Source: an uncultured Eubacteriales bacterium
GTDB lineage: Bacteria > Bacillota > Clostridia > Oscillospirales > CAG-272
Direction: 5' to 3'
Assembly: GCA_934385225.1 (NCBI GenBank)
Contig: CAKRPQ010000102.1
Coordinates: forward strand, 1 to 6,472
DNA length: 6,472 nucleotides
In this document: positions 1-6,192 of the stretch, one piece after another
How the letters are laid out: each line of letters starts with the position of its first letter
How positions within the stretch are numbered: the stretch's first letter is position 1
The notes under the pieces: model-generated
What the model was told of the DNA's origin: nothing
What the model saw: the letters and a program-made list of their open reading frames with translations, nothing else
Databases searched by the model: none
Made by a program: the position numbers and the translations under genes

Positions 1-117
1 GGATTGTTCTTATAGATTCGGGATTGTTAGGTTCTGGCGGATCATGATTTCAATATTTTCCGCTTTCGAATTTTGTTTGCAATTGTGTTAAATACGTTGT
101 AACATTTTGATTTTTCA

Positions 118-1032
118 TTAATATATCCCCTTTTCCATATTTTTTTTAAATAGTTCTTCGGGCGTTTCGCATTCCCCACCAATAGATTTATAATATTCAA
201 AACATTCGTCAATGTCGTAGCGTTCGCCTGCGCTCTCGGTTTTCTCCGCGCTAAGTATCGGATCTGTCCCGTCAATGGTAACGCTCCCGTATTCGCAAAT
301 AACTTCATCGCGTCCCGTACATACAGAAAGAAAATCAACCGCAGAAAATATCGCGGCATATTTCATTGGAAATTTTTTGTATTTAAGTGCTCCGTCGTCG
401 TCAAGATAAATGTAAACAGCCTTTTCATCGGGTGAAATTTCGCGCCTGAATTCGGAATGCCCGTGCCATATACCGTTTTCGTTCAGAATATATGTATCGC
501 CGACGCCGAACGACGTACTCGAAAATACAAATCTGCCGTCGTATTCGAATGCCTGAACGTTAAGGTTGCCGTACAGCGATAGCGGCTCGTAAAAATACGC
601 TGTTTGCCCATGATACGATACGGAAAACGCACAGATTTCTTCGTCGCCGATACGAACGCTTATTTTCGCGTCACCGATTTGAAGCTCGGTAACATTTGCG
701 ACAGTTTCGTCGCCTTTCACTGCGGATTTTACAAATTCATCAAAAGAACTCGGAACAGCCCCGCAGCCTGTCGTATCGAAAACGGCGGTTTTGCCGTTTT
801 CTACCGTGAAACCGCTCGGAATTTGCGCGATGTTTGCCGCACCTTCTGCGGTTTTTGTTTCAGTGGTGTATTCTGTTTCCGCTTTTTCGGCTGTCTCCGT
901 TTCGGCAAATTTGCCTGCCTCCGTCTTTCCGCAGGAGGCAAAAAAAAGTAAGATAATCGCGGAGAAAACTATAAATATTAAGAACTTGCGCAAAAATGCC
1001 TTTTCATTGTTAAATACAGTAATATTAGACAT
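118..1032 (-). CDS. Uncharacterised secreted lipoprotein, 304 aa
   Basis: I do not recognise a family. Residues 1-34 form a lipoprotein signal peptide: a charged start ending R15-K16, a hydrophobic core at 17-31, and a lipobox F31-A-S-C34, so Cys34 should be lipidated and the protein anchored outside the membrane. Residues 36-70 are a low-complexity linker rich in Thr, Glu, Ala and Lys, as often seen between a lipid anchor and a folded domain. Residues 71-304 look like a globular domain with many aromatic and beta-type stretches and five further cysteines (90, 134, 238, 246, 277), plus Cys288 near the end. The start is fixed by an AGGAGG site nine bases upstream (1042-1047) and by the signal peptide beginning there. 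The gene is visibly more AT-rich than the plus-strand genes and is transcribed away from them. It may be a lineage-specific accessory gene. The reading frame and lipoprotein nature are well supported; the function is unknown. Confidence 0.85.
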   Translation of the reverse strand: MSNITVFNNEKAFLRKFLIFIVFSAIILLFFASCGKTEAGKFAETETAEKAETEYTTETKTAEGAANIAQIPSGFTVENGKTAVFDTTGCGAVPSSFDEFVKSAVKGDETVANVTELQIGDAKISVRIGDEEICAFSVSYHGQTAYFYEPLSLYGNLNVQAFEYDGRFVFSSTSFGVGDTYILNENGIWHGHSEFRREISPDEKAVYIYLDDDGALKYKKFPMKYAAIFSAVDFLSVCTGRDEVICEYGSVTIDGTDPILSAEKTESAGERYDIDECFEYYKSIGGECETPEELFKKNMEKGIY

Positions 1033-1041
1033 TCATATTCA

Positions 1042-1047
1042 CCTCCT
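1042..1047 (-). promoter_or_regulatory. Ribosome binding site of the leftward lipoprotein gene
   Basis: AGGAGG on the minus strand, nine bases before the ATG at 1032. It is a near-perfect Shine-Dalgarno sequence. A second ATG lies four bases upstream (1034-1036) but is out of frame and closer to the site, so 1032 is the supported start. Confidence 0.8.
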
Positions 1048-1055
1048 GTGATTTA

Positions 1056-1084
1056 AGTGTATCATAGCAAATACTTTTTGTCAA
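1056..1084 (-). promoter_or_regulatory. Sigma-A promoter for the leftward lipoprotein gene
   Basis: On the minus strand a perfect -35 TTGACA (1084 down to 1079) is followed after 17 bases by TACACT (1061 down to 1056), preceded by TGA, which gives an extended -10 (TGn). Transcription would start near 1049, only a couple of bases before the Shine-Dalgarno sequence, so the leader is very short. The DNA upstream of the -35 (about 1085-1115) is A/T-rich and could act as an UP element. A TATGAT at 1066-1061 is only 12 bases from the -35 and is a worse choice. The assignment is from sequence pattern only. Confidence 0.7.
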
Positions 1085-1302
1085 GCGATATTTTATCTGA
1101 AAATATATATTTGTCGTAATATACAAACAATCTCGACTATATTTTAGTAATAATACACAATTGCGCAAGTAACCATACCTTGAATTCTGTTTTTTGCTGT
1201 TATCGCCCGATTTTGTCGGTGTACGGTCGATGTATGGTATCGCAATTTTTCGTGCGTCCGCCGCGCTTTGTAACAAAACTTTTCTCCGCCGCCTCTTTTT
1301 GA

Positions 1303-1331
1303 TTGACAAAATGCATTTTTTGTGGTACAAT
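1303..1331 (+). promoter_or_regulatory. Sigma-A promoter of the DUF512-der-obgE-ppa operon
   Basis: A perfect -35 TTGACA (1303-1308), a 17-base spacer, and TACAAT (1326-1331) preceded by TGG, giving an extended -10 (TGn). Transcription would begin near 1338, leaving a leader of about 33 bases. The promoter lies inside the open frame that runs upstream of the DUF512 start, which argues that translation begins at 1371 and not further upstream. The spacer carries a 12-base palindrome (see the repeat at 1308-1319). Confidence 0.8.
1308..1319. repeat. 12-base perfect palindrome in the promoter spacer
   Basis: AAAATGCATTTT reads the same on both strands. It starts on the last base of the -35 hexamer and lies between -35 and -10, so a protein bound here would block RNA polymerase. 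It may equally be chance in A/T-rich DNA. Confidence 0.45.
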
Positions 1332-1357
1332 AAAATGAATTACGGCAGTACGCGCGG

Positions 1358-1363
1358 AAGGAG
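1358..1363 (+). promoter_or_regulatory. Ribosome binding site fixing the DUF512 start
   Basis: AAGGAG, seven bases before the ATG at 1371. The open frame extends 59 codons further upstream to an ATG at 1194, but that stretch spans the promoter and has no comparable ribosome site. The protein from 1371 begins directly with the PDZ-like domain expected for the family. Confidence 0.8.
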
Positions 1364-1370
1364 AGTTAAA

Positions 1371-2690
1371 ATGGTCGAAATTTCGAATGTGAACGTCGGC
1401 AGTCACGCCGATAAGGCGGGCATAAAGGCGGGCGACATTCTTAAATTTATCGACGGAAACGAGATAAACGACGTCCTCGATTACAGGTTCTTTCTCGCGT
1501 CCTCCGAGATAAAACTTACCCTTATGCGCGACGGCAATGAATACGAAACCGTAATAAAAAAGGGCGAATACGACGACATAGGGCTCGGTTTTGAGCGTCC
1601 GCTTATGGACAAGAAACATTCCTGCGAGAACAAATGCGTTTTCTGCTTTATCGACCAGCTCCCGCGAGGAATGAGAAAAACGCTCTACTTCAAGGACGAC
1701 GATTCGCGCCTTTCGTTTCTGCACGGAAACTATGTGACGCTGACGAACCTCCACGACCACGATGTGGAGAGAATAATAAAAATGCACATTTCGCCCGTAA
1801 ACGTCTCCGTTCACACGACGAACCCCGAACTCCGCCGCGAGATGATGCACAACAAACGCGCGGGCGAGGTGCTTGCCTATCTTGACCGCTTCGCCGAGGC
1901 GGGAATTTCGATATGCGCGCAGATAGTCCTCTGCAAAGGGCTGAACGACGGCGCGGAGCTTATACGCTCGATGCACGACCTGACGAAATATTACCCGTCG
2001 CTTGTGAGCTGCTCCATCGTTCCCGCGGGACTGACGAAATTCCGCGAAAAGCTCTATCCGCTGTCGCCCTACACCGGCGAGGAATGCGGCGAAGTTATAG
2101 ATACGGTCGAAAAATACGCTTTCGAGTGCTACGAAAAATTCGGAACGCACCTCTTCTTCTGCTCGGACGAATTTTATATAAAATCGGGCAGGGAATTGCC
2201 GCCCGAAAGCTACTACGAGGGCTACCCGCAGATAGAAAACGGCGTCGGAATGATCACGTCGCTTAAAACAGAGGTCGGCGAGGAGATGGAGTATTTCGAC
2301 GAGTACGAGGAGCGTCTCGGAGAGAAAAAACGCGTAGTTTCCATCGCGACGGGCGTCGCCGCATATGACTGCATAAAAGAACTTGCCGAAAAAGTCGTGT
2401 CCGAGACGGGCGGCAGGGTCACGGTGCACGTTTATAAAATAATCAACCGTTTTTTCGGGGAGAATATAACCGTTTCGGGACTTCTGACGGCGACGGATAT
2501 GATAAAGCAGCTTGCGGGTAAAGAGCTTGGCGACGAGCTTCTCATACCGCATAACGCCCTTAAAGCCGACGAGGATATTTTCCTTGACGACGTGACGCTT
2601 GACGAATTTTCAAAGCGTCTCGGCGTAAAAGTAACACCAGCAAAAGATTCGGGAGCGAAGTTCGTTTCAGCCGTTCTCGGACTTGAATAA
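1371..2690 (+). CDS. PDZ / radical-SAM-like DUF512 protein
   Basis: 439 aa, close to the usual length of this family (COG1625-type Fe-S protein with a C-terminal DUF512 domain). Residues 1-63 are PDZ-like, with the SHADKAGIKAGDILKFIDG segment matching the ligand-binding fold start of bacterial PDZ domains. Residues 85-92 carry C-x3-C-x2-C (Cys85, Cys89, Cys92), the signature that binds a 4Fe-4S cluster and S-adenosylmethionine in radical SAM enzymes. The region to about 220 resembles the rest of that barrel. About 223-425 is the DUF512 domain, including the EFYIKSGRELPP segment (267-278) and the ITVSGLLTATD segment (366-376). No signal peptide or membrane segment is visible, so it is probably cytosolic. 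The reaction and substrate have not, to my knowledge, been established. It is the first gene of the operon, and the next gene begins 18 bases after its stop. Placement upstream of der is common in Clostridia, hinting at a link to ribosome or RNA biology, but that is inference. Confidence 0.93.
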   Translation: MVEISNVNVGSHADKAGIKAGDILKFIDGNEINDVLDYRFFLASSEIKLTLMRDGNEYETVIKKGEYDDIGLGFERPLMDKKHSCENKCVFCFIDQLPRGMRKTLYFKDDDSRLSFLHGNYVTLTNLHDHDVERIIKMHISPVNVSVHTTNPELRREMMHNKRAGEVLAYLDRFAEAGISICAQIVLCKGLNDGAELIRSMHDLTKYYPSLVSCSIVPAGLTKFREKLYPLSPYTGEECGEVIDTVEKYAFECYEKFGTHLFFCSDEFYIKSGRELPPESYYEGYPQIENGVGMITSLKTEVGEEMEYFDEYEERLGEKKRVVSIATGVAAYDCIKELAEKVVSETGGRVTVHVYKIINRFFGENITVSGLLTATDMIKQLAGKELGDELLIPHNALKADEDIFLDDVTLDEFSKRLGVKVTPAKDSGAKFVSAVLGLE

Positions 2691-2708
2691 TTTTAGGAGG
2701 ATTCCGAA

Positions 2709-3500
2709 ATGAAAAAATTTCTTGTTCTGACGCTTGTACTCGCGCTTCTGGCAGGCACCTGTTCCTGTAAGAAAAAAGAAAGCGGCGGGGACGAAACAAA
2801 AGATACCGAAAGTATTCAGACATCGGTCGAAACCGAGCAAGACGAGGCGAAATCGAGCTACGAGGTCGAAATAAAAGAGGATATTTCCGTCGTTTCGGAC
2901 ACCGAGGACGGCAGATGCACAAAAGTCCTCCGTTATCCCGTGATTTCGGGAATGAAGGACGCGGAGCTTCAAGACAAAATAAACGCGGAGCTTGCCTCTT
3001 TTGCCGAAAAGCTCTATACGCAGACCGTTCCCGACGAGGAGATCTATATAATCGAGGGAACGATATTCAACTTCGAGATCGCCGAGTGCAAGGTCGAGTA
3101 CCTTTCCGACGAATTCATTTCGGTGAAGAATACGGTAAATCTCTACACTTCGATTTCGGAATATACGTCGTCTCCCGTGCTCACGCTGAATATGAACCTC
3201 ACGGACGGCAGTATCCTTGACGGGGACGATATTTTCTCCGACTTCAATTCGGTCGCGTCGAAATTTATCGCGGGCGAATTTACCGAGGAGTACGGCATGA
3301 AGGATCTGCTCTCGCAGACGAGCTACGAGGATATGATCCTCCAATACAGAAGCGATTACGCAAGCTATCCGCAGGTGTATTTCACATCGGATAAAATAGT
3401 TATGAATATCGACCTTGCCGACGCGCTCGGCACTTCCGCGGGCTACTCTGCGGATATAGACACGGTAAAGGATTTTCTTAAATTCTATCCCGGAAAATAA
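2709..3500 (+). CDS. DUF4163/DUF3298-like (RsiV-type) lipoprotein
   Basis: 263 aa. Residues 1-20 are a short lipoprotein signal: M-K-K, a hydrophobic core, then L-A-G-T-C18-S-C20. Two cysteines could be the lipidated one; Cys20 has Ser at -1, whereas Cys18 has the less usual Thr. Residues 21-52 are a charged, Lys/Glu/Asp/Ser/Thr-rich linker. About 73-150 (RYPVISGMKDAELQDKINAEL and onward) resembles DUF4163. About 158-258 resembles DUF3298: L-x-D-G near 165-168, then a Y-F-T-S-D-K-I strand at 224-230 and a G-Y-S segment at 245-247. This pair of domains forms the outside part of RsiV-type anti-sigma factors and of some cell-wall deacetylases. Here there is no anti-sigma helix, no transmembrane helix after the anchor and no sigma factor gene nearby, so a sigma-control role is not supported. 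A strong AGGAGG (2695-2700), eight bases before the ATG, sets the start. The gene sits between the DUF512 gene and der, 18 and 20 bases from each. The family call rests on pattern recognition. Confidence 0.8.
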   Translation: MKKFLVLTLVLALLAGTCSCKKKESGGDETKDTESIQTSVETEQDEAKSSYEVEIKEDISVVSDTEDGRCTKVLRYPVISGMKDAELQDKINAELASFAEKLYTQTVPDEEIYIIEGTIFNFEIAECKVEYLSDEFISVKNTVNLYTSISEYTSSPVLTLNMNLTDGSILDGDDIFSDFNSVASKFIAGEFTEEYGMKDLLSQTSYEDMILQYRSDYASYPQVYFTSDKIVMNIDLADALGTSAGYSADIDTVKDFLKFYPGK

Positions 3501-3520
3501 TCAGGAAAGCGAATTTTGAT

Positions 3521-4849
3521 ATGTCAAAACCGATAATTGCCATTGTCGGCAGACCGAATGTCGGCAAAAGCACACTTTTCAATAAACTCATAGGCGAAAG
3601 ACGTTCGATAGTAGAGGACACACCGGGTGTTACGCGTGACCGCATCTACGGCGAGACGGAATGGCGCGGGCGCAAGCTCATTATTATCGACACGGGCGGT
3701 ATCGAGCCGAAAACGGACGATATTATCCTCTCGCAGATGAAAGTCCAGGCGGAGATCGCCATCGACACGGCGGACGTTATCGTCTTTATGTGCGACGTCC
3801 GTATGGGTCTTGTCGCCGACGACAGAGAGATCGCCGTAATGCTCAAAAAGAGCGGTAAACCCGTCGTCGTCTGCATAAACAAATGCGATTCGGTCGGCGC
3901 GCTTCCTTATGAATTTTACGAATTTTACGAGCTCGGCTTTGAAAGCGAGCCTATCGCCGTTTCGTCCGTCCACGGAAGCGGAAGCGGAGATCTTCTTGAC
4001 GCGTGCCTTGAAGTGCTTCCCGATGAAAACGAGGCGGAGGAAGATGACGACACGATAAAGGTCGCCGTCATAGGCAAACCGAACGCGGGAAAATCGTCGA
4101 TAATCAACCGCATCGTCGGCTCGGAGAGACTTATCGTTTCGGATATTCCGGGGACGACGAGGGACGCGGTCGATACCATCGTCGAAAACGAGTACGGGCG
4201 CTTTACTTTCATCGACACCGCGGGAATACGCCGCCAGTCGAAAATAGACGATAAAATCGAAAAATACAGCGTTCTCCGCGCTCATATGGCTGTCGAGAGG
4301 GCGGACGTCTGCCTTATCATGATAGATGCTTCAAAAGGCATTTCCGAGCAGGACGAAAAGATTGCGGGAATCGCGCACGAGGCGGGCAAAGCGTCGATAA
4401 TAGTTATGAATAAATGGGACGCTGTCGAAAAGGAAAACTCCACCGTGACAAACGTCACGCGCGAGGTGTATAATGCACTCTCGTATATGACGTATGCGCC
4501 GATAATGTTTGTTTCGGCACTCACGGGTCAAAGAGTGGTAAAGCTCTTCGAGCAGATAAAGTACGTCTATAATCAGAGCGTGACGAGAATTTCGACGGGA
4601 ATGCTCAATGACGTTCTCGGCGAGGCGACGATGCGTACACAGCCGCCGTCCGATAAGGGCAGAAGGCTCAAAATATACTATATGACGCAGGTTTCGACAG
4701 CACCTCCGACGTTCGTCATCTTCTGCAATAACGTCGAACTTTTCCATTTCTCGTATCAGAGATATATCGAAAATTGCCTCAGAAACACGTTCGGTTTCAA
4801 GGGCACTCCCATAAGGCTCATCATACGTCAGAAGGGCGACGAAGAGTGA
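3521..4849 (+). CDS. der: Ribosome assembly GTPase Der (EngA)
   Basis: 442 aa, normal for Der, an essential GTPase with two G domains in tandem that binds the 50S precursor and is needed for late large-subunit maturation. G domain 1 has GRPNVGKS (10-17), TPGVTRD (34-40), DTGG (57-60) and NKCD (120-123). An acidic linker (about 168-177) leads to G domain 2, with GKPNAGKS (185-192), PGTTRD (210-215), DTAG (232-235), NKWD (297-300) and SALTG (332-336). The C-terminal KH-like domain (about 353-437) contains the conserved PPSDKGRRLKIYYMTQ stretch. All nucleotide-binding motifs are intact. The ribosome site is weak: AGGAAAG at 3503-3509, 11 bases before the ATG, in contrast to the strong sites of the neighbours. 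Translation may be partly coupled to the upstream lipoprotein gene, whose stop is 20 bases away. The following gene is obgE, 44 bases downstream. Confidence 0.98.
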   Translation: MSKPIIAIVGRPNVGKSTLFNKLIGERRSIVEDTPGVTRDRIYGETEWRGRKLIIIDTGGIEPKTDDIILSQMKVQAEIAIDTADVIVFMCDVRMGLVADDREIAVMLKKSGKPVVVCINKCDSVGALPYEFYEFYELGFESEPIAVSSVHGSGSGDLLDACLEVLPDENEAEEDDDTIKVAVIGKPNAGKSSIINRIVGSERLIVSDIPGTTRDAVDTIVENEYGRFTFIDTAGIRRQSKIDDKIEKYSVLRAHMAVERADVCLIMIDASKGISEQDEKIAGIAHEAGKASIIVMNKWDAVEKENSTVTNVTREVYNALSYMTYAPIMFVSALTGQRVVKLFEQIKYVYNQSVTRISTGMLNDVLGEATMRTQPPSDKGRRLKIYYMTQVSTAPPTFVIFCNNVELFHFSYQRYIENCLRNTFGFKGTPIRLIIRQKGDEE

Positions 4850-4893
4850 GAGCGGAGGCAGGACAGAAGAATAAAAGAGGTAAACGTAATTAA

Positions 4894-6174
4894 ATGTTTG
4901 TAGATAACGTAAAAATATATATAAAGGCGGGAAACGGCGGTCACGGCGTAGTGTCTTTCAGACGCGAAAAGTACGTCGCGCAGGGCGGTCCCGACGGCGG
5001 AGACGGCGGAAACGGCGGGAATATTGTTTTCAAGATAGACGAAGGGTCCAACACTCTTCTCGCGTTTCGCTATAAGCGCAAATTCGTCGCTGAAAACGGC
5101 GGAAACGGCGCGGGTGCAAAGTTCCACGGCAAAAACGGCGCGGATACCGTCATTCTCGTGCCGCCGGGAACACTCATAAAGGACGCCGAAACGGGTAAAA
5201 TAATCAAGGATATGTCGGACAGCGAACCGTTTGTCTGCCTGCACGGCGGCAGAGGCGGCTGGGGAAACAAGCACTTTGCGACCCCGACAAGACAGGTGCC
5301 GATGTTTGCGAAAAAGGGCGCGGACGGCGAGGAAAAAGAGGTCATTCTTGAACTTAAAATGCTTGCCGACGTCGGTCTTATAGGCTTCCCGAACGTCGGA
5401 AAATCGTCGATACTCTCGCGCATAAGCTCCGCAAAGCCAAAGATAGCGGACTACCATTTTACAACTCTTTCGCCGAATCTCGGCGTCGTAAAAACGGGCG
5501 ACGAGAGCGGATTTGTCGTCGCGGATATTCCCGGACTTATCGAGGGCGCGGCGGACGGCGCGGGGCTCGGACACGCATTTCTGCGCCATGTGGAGCGTTG
5601 CAGACTTCTTCTGCACGTTGTCGATATTTCACAGGTCGAGGGCAGAAATGCGATAGAGGATATAAAACGTATAAACTGCGAGCTTGAACGTTACAGTCCC
5701 GAGCTTGCGAAGCGCCCGCAGATAATCGTCGCAAACAAGTGCGATATGTTAAACGAGGAGATAACAGACGTTAAGGCGTTCGAGGACTTTGTCGACGAAA
5801 ACGGCTATGAAACGATCTACGTTTCTGCCGTCACGGGCGAGAACCTTGACGAGCTTGTCAGACGCGTGTCGGAGCGCCTTAAAATGCTTCCGCCGCTTAC
5901 TGTCTACGAAAGCGACTATTCTCCCGAGGACGAGTACGCAAAGAATGACGGCGAGCGCGAAACCACGGTCAGAAACGAGAACGGAACGTTCGTTGTCGAG
6001 GGCGAATGGCTTTATAACCTTATGGGGCAGATCAATTTCGACGATTACGAGTCGCTGAACTATTTCCAAAAGGTGCTTATCAAAGCGGGCGTCATAAAGC
6101 TACTTGAAGAAAAGGGCGCAAAGGACGGCGACACCGTTTCGATATATGATTTCGAGTTCGATTTTGTAAAATAA
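4894..6174 (+). CDS. obgE: Obg family GTPase ObgE/CgtA
   Basis: 426 aa, the standard length of Gram-positive Obg with its C-terminal OCT domain. Obg acts in 50S assembly, binds ppGpp, and links ribosome maturation to growth, stress and, in Bacillus, sporulation. Residues 1-158 are the glycine-rich Obg domain (for example KAGNGGHGVVSFRREK at 11-26 and GGPDGGDGGNGGN at 31-43). The G domain has GFPNVGKS (164-171), switch I with Y187-H-F-T-T191, DIPG (211-214), NKCD (281-284) and SAVTG (311-315). The OCT domain spans about 345-426, with FVVEGEWLYNLM at 366-377. The MFVD start is the family's usual first residues. The ribosome site AGAGGT (4876-4881) lies 12 bases before the ATG, rather far. In many Firmicutes obg follows the L21/L27 genes (rplU-rpmA); here der precedes it by 44 bases and neither ribosomal protein gene is in the window. 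Confidence 0.98.
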   Translation: MFVDNVKIYIKAGNGGHGVVSFRREKYVAQGGPDGGDGGNGGNIVFKIDEGSNTLLAFRYKRKFVAENGGNGAGAKFHGKNGADTVILVPPGTLIKDAETGKIIKDMSDSEPFVCLHGGRGGWGNKHFATPTRQVPMFAKKGADGEEKEVILELKMLADVGLIGFPNVGKSSILSRISSAKPKIADYHFTTLSPNLGVVKTGDESGFVVADIPGLIEGAADGAGLGHAFLRHVERCRLLLHVVDISQVEGRNAIEDIKRINCELERYSPELAKRPQIIVANKCDMLNEEITDVKAFEDFVDENGYETIYVSAVTGENLDELVRRVSERLKMLPPLTVYESDYSPEDEYAKNDGERETTVRNENGTFVVEGEWLYNLMGQINFDDYESLNYFQKVLIKAGVIKLLEEKGAKDGDTVSIYDFEFDFVK

Positions 6175-6192
6175 AATTTACGGAGGTACTCT

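Larger units (their letters stand above)
1033..1370. other. Divergent intergenic region
   Basis: This 338-base stretch separates two divergent genes and holds no gene I can support. It contains a sigma-A promoter at each end (1056-1084 leftward, 1303-1331 rightward) and both ribosome sites. About 1051-1160 is very AT-rich; about 1200-1300 is richer in G and C. Small symmetric elements are present: AAATATATATTT at 1101-1112, TTGCGCAA at 1161-1168, a CCGA/TCGG hairpin with a 5-base loop at 1207-1219, TTTGT-A-ACAAA at 1267-1277, and AAAATGCATTTT at 1308-1319. I see no riboswitch-like leader: the predicted rightward 5' UTR is only about 33 bases. Confidence 0.75.

Noticed and set aside
2..91. Plus-strand frame open from the left edge to a TAA at 89-91, possibly the tail of an upstream gene
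   Set aside because: Only 29 codons, rich in Phe, Cys and Ile as expected of random AT-rich DNA. It cannot be tested without the sequence to the left.
1..117. Search for a terminator after the leftward lipoprotein gene
   Set aside because: No GC-rich hairpin followed by a T run is visible on the minus strand here. The ATCATGAT palindrome at 41-48 is too short and lacks the T run.
42..359. Minus-strand frame overlapping the end of the leftward lipoprotein gene
   Set aside because: Most of it overlaps the lipoprotein gene in another frame, and it lacks a ribosome site. Its unshared tail in 42-117 is AT-rich and encodes a Lys/Arg/Ile-rich run typical of non-coding DNA.
1025..1330. Small basic open frame of 101 codons on the minus strand
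   Set aside because: It overlaps both promoters and the start of the leftward lipoprotein gene. It has no ribosome site and its composition looks like translated intergenic DNA.
1194..1370. Upstream extension of the DUF512 protein by 59 residues
   Set aside because: The extension covers the predicted promoter and has no ribosome site, while AAGGAG sits seven bases before the ATG at 1371, where the PDZ-like domain begins.
1200..2552. Long open frame on the minus strand opposite the DUF512 gene
   Set aside because: It has no ribosome site or recognisable domain and is rich in Arg and Val in the way expected of an antisense shadow. It also spans the plus-strand promoter. The plus-strand frame has clear PDZ, cluster and DUF512 motifs.
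3911..3930. Nine-base tandem duplication GAATTTTAC in der, encoding EFYEFY
   Set aside because: It keeps the frame, and a similar E-F-Y-x-L-G segment is usual in Der proteins, so it is not a sign of damage.
4927..5140. GGCGGAAACGGCG-like repeats in obgE
   Set aside because: They encode the glycine-rich helices normal for the Obg domain and are not a separate repeat element.
4828..5616. 262-codon minus-strand frame opposite obgE
   Set aside because: Shadow of the obgE reading frame; no start signals or motifs, and the opposite strand is an unambiguous Obg.
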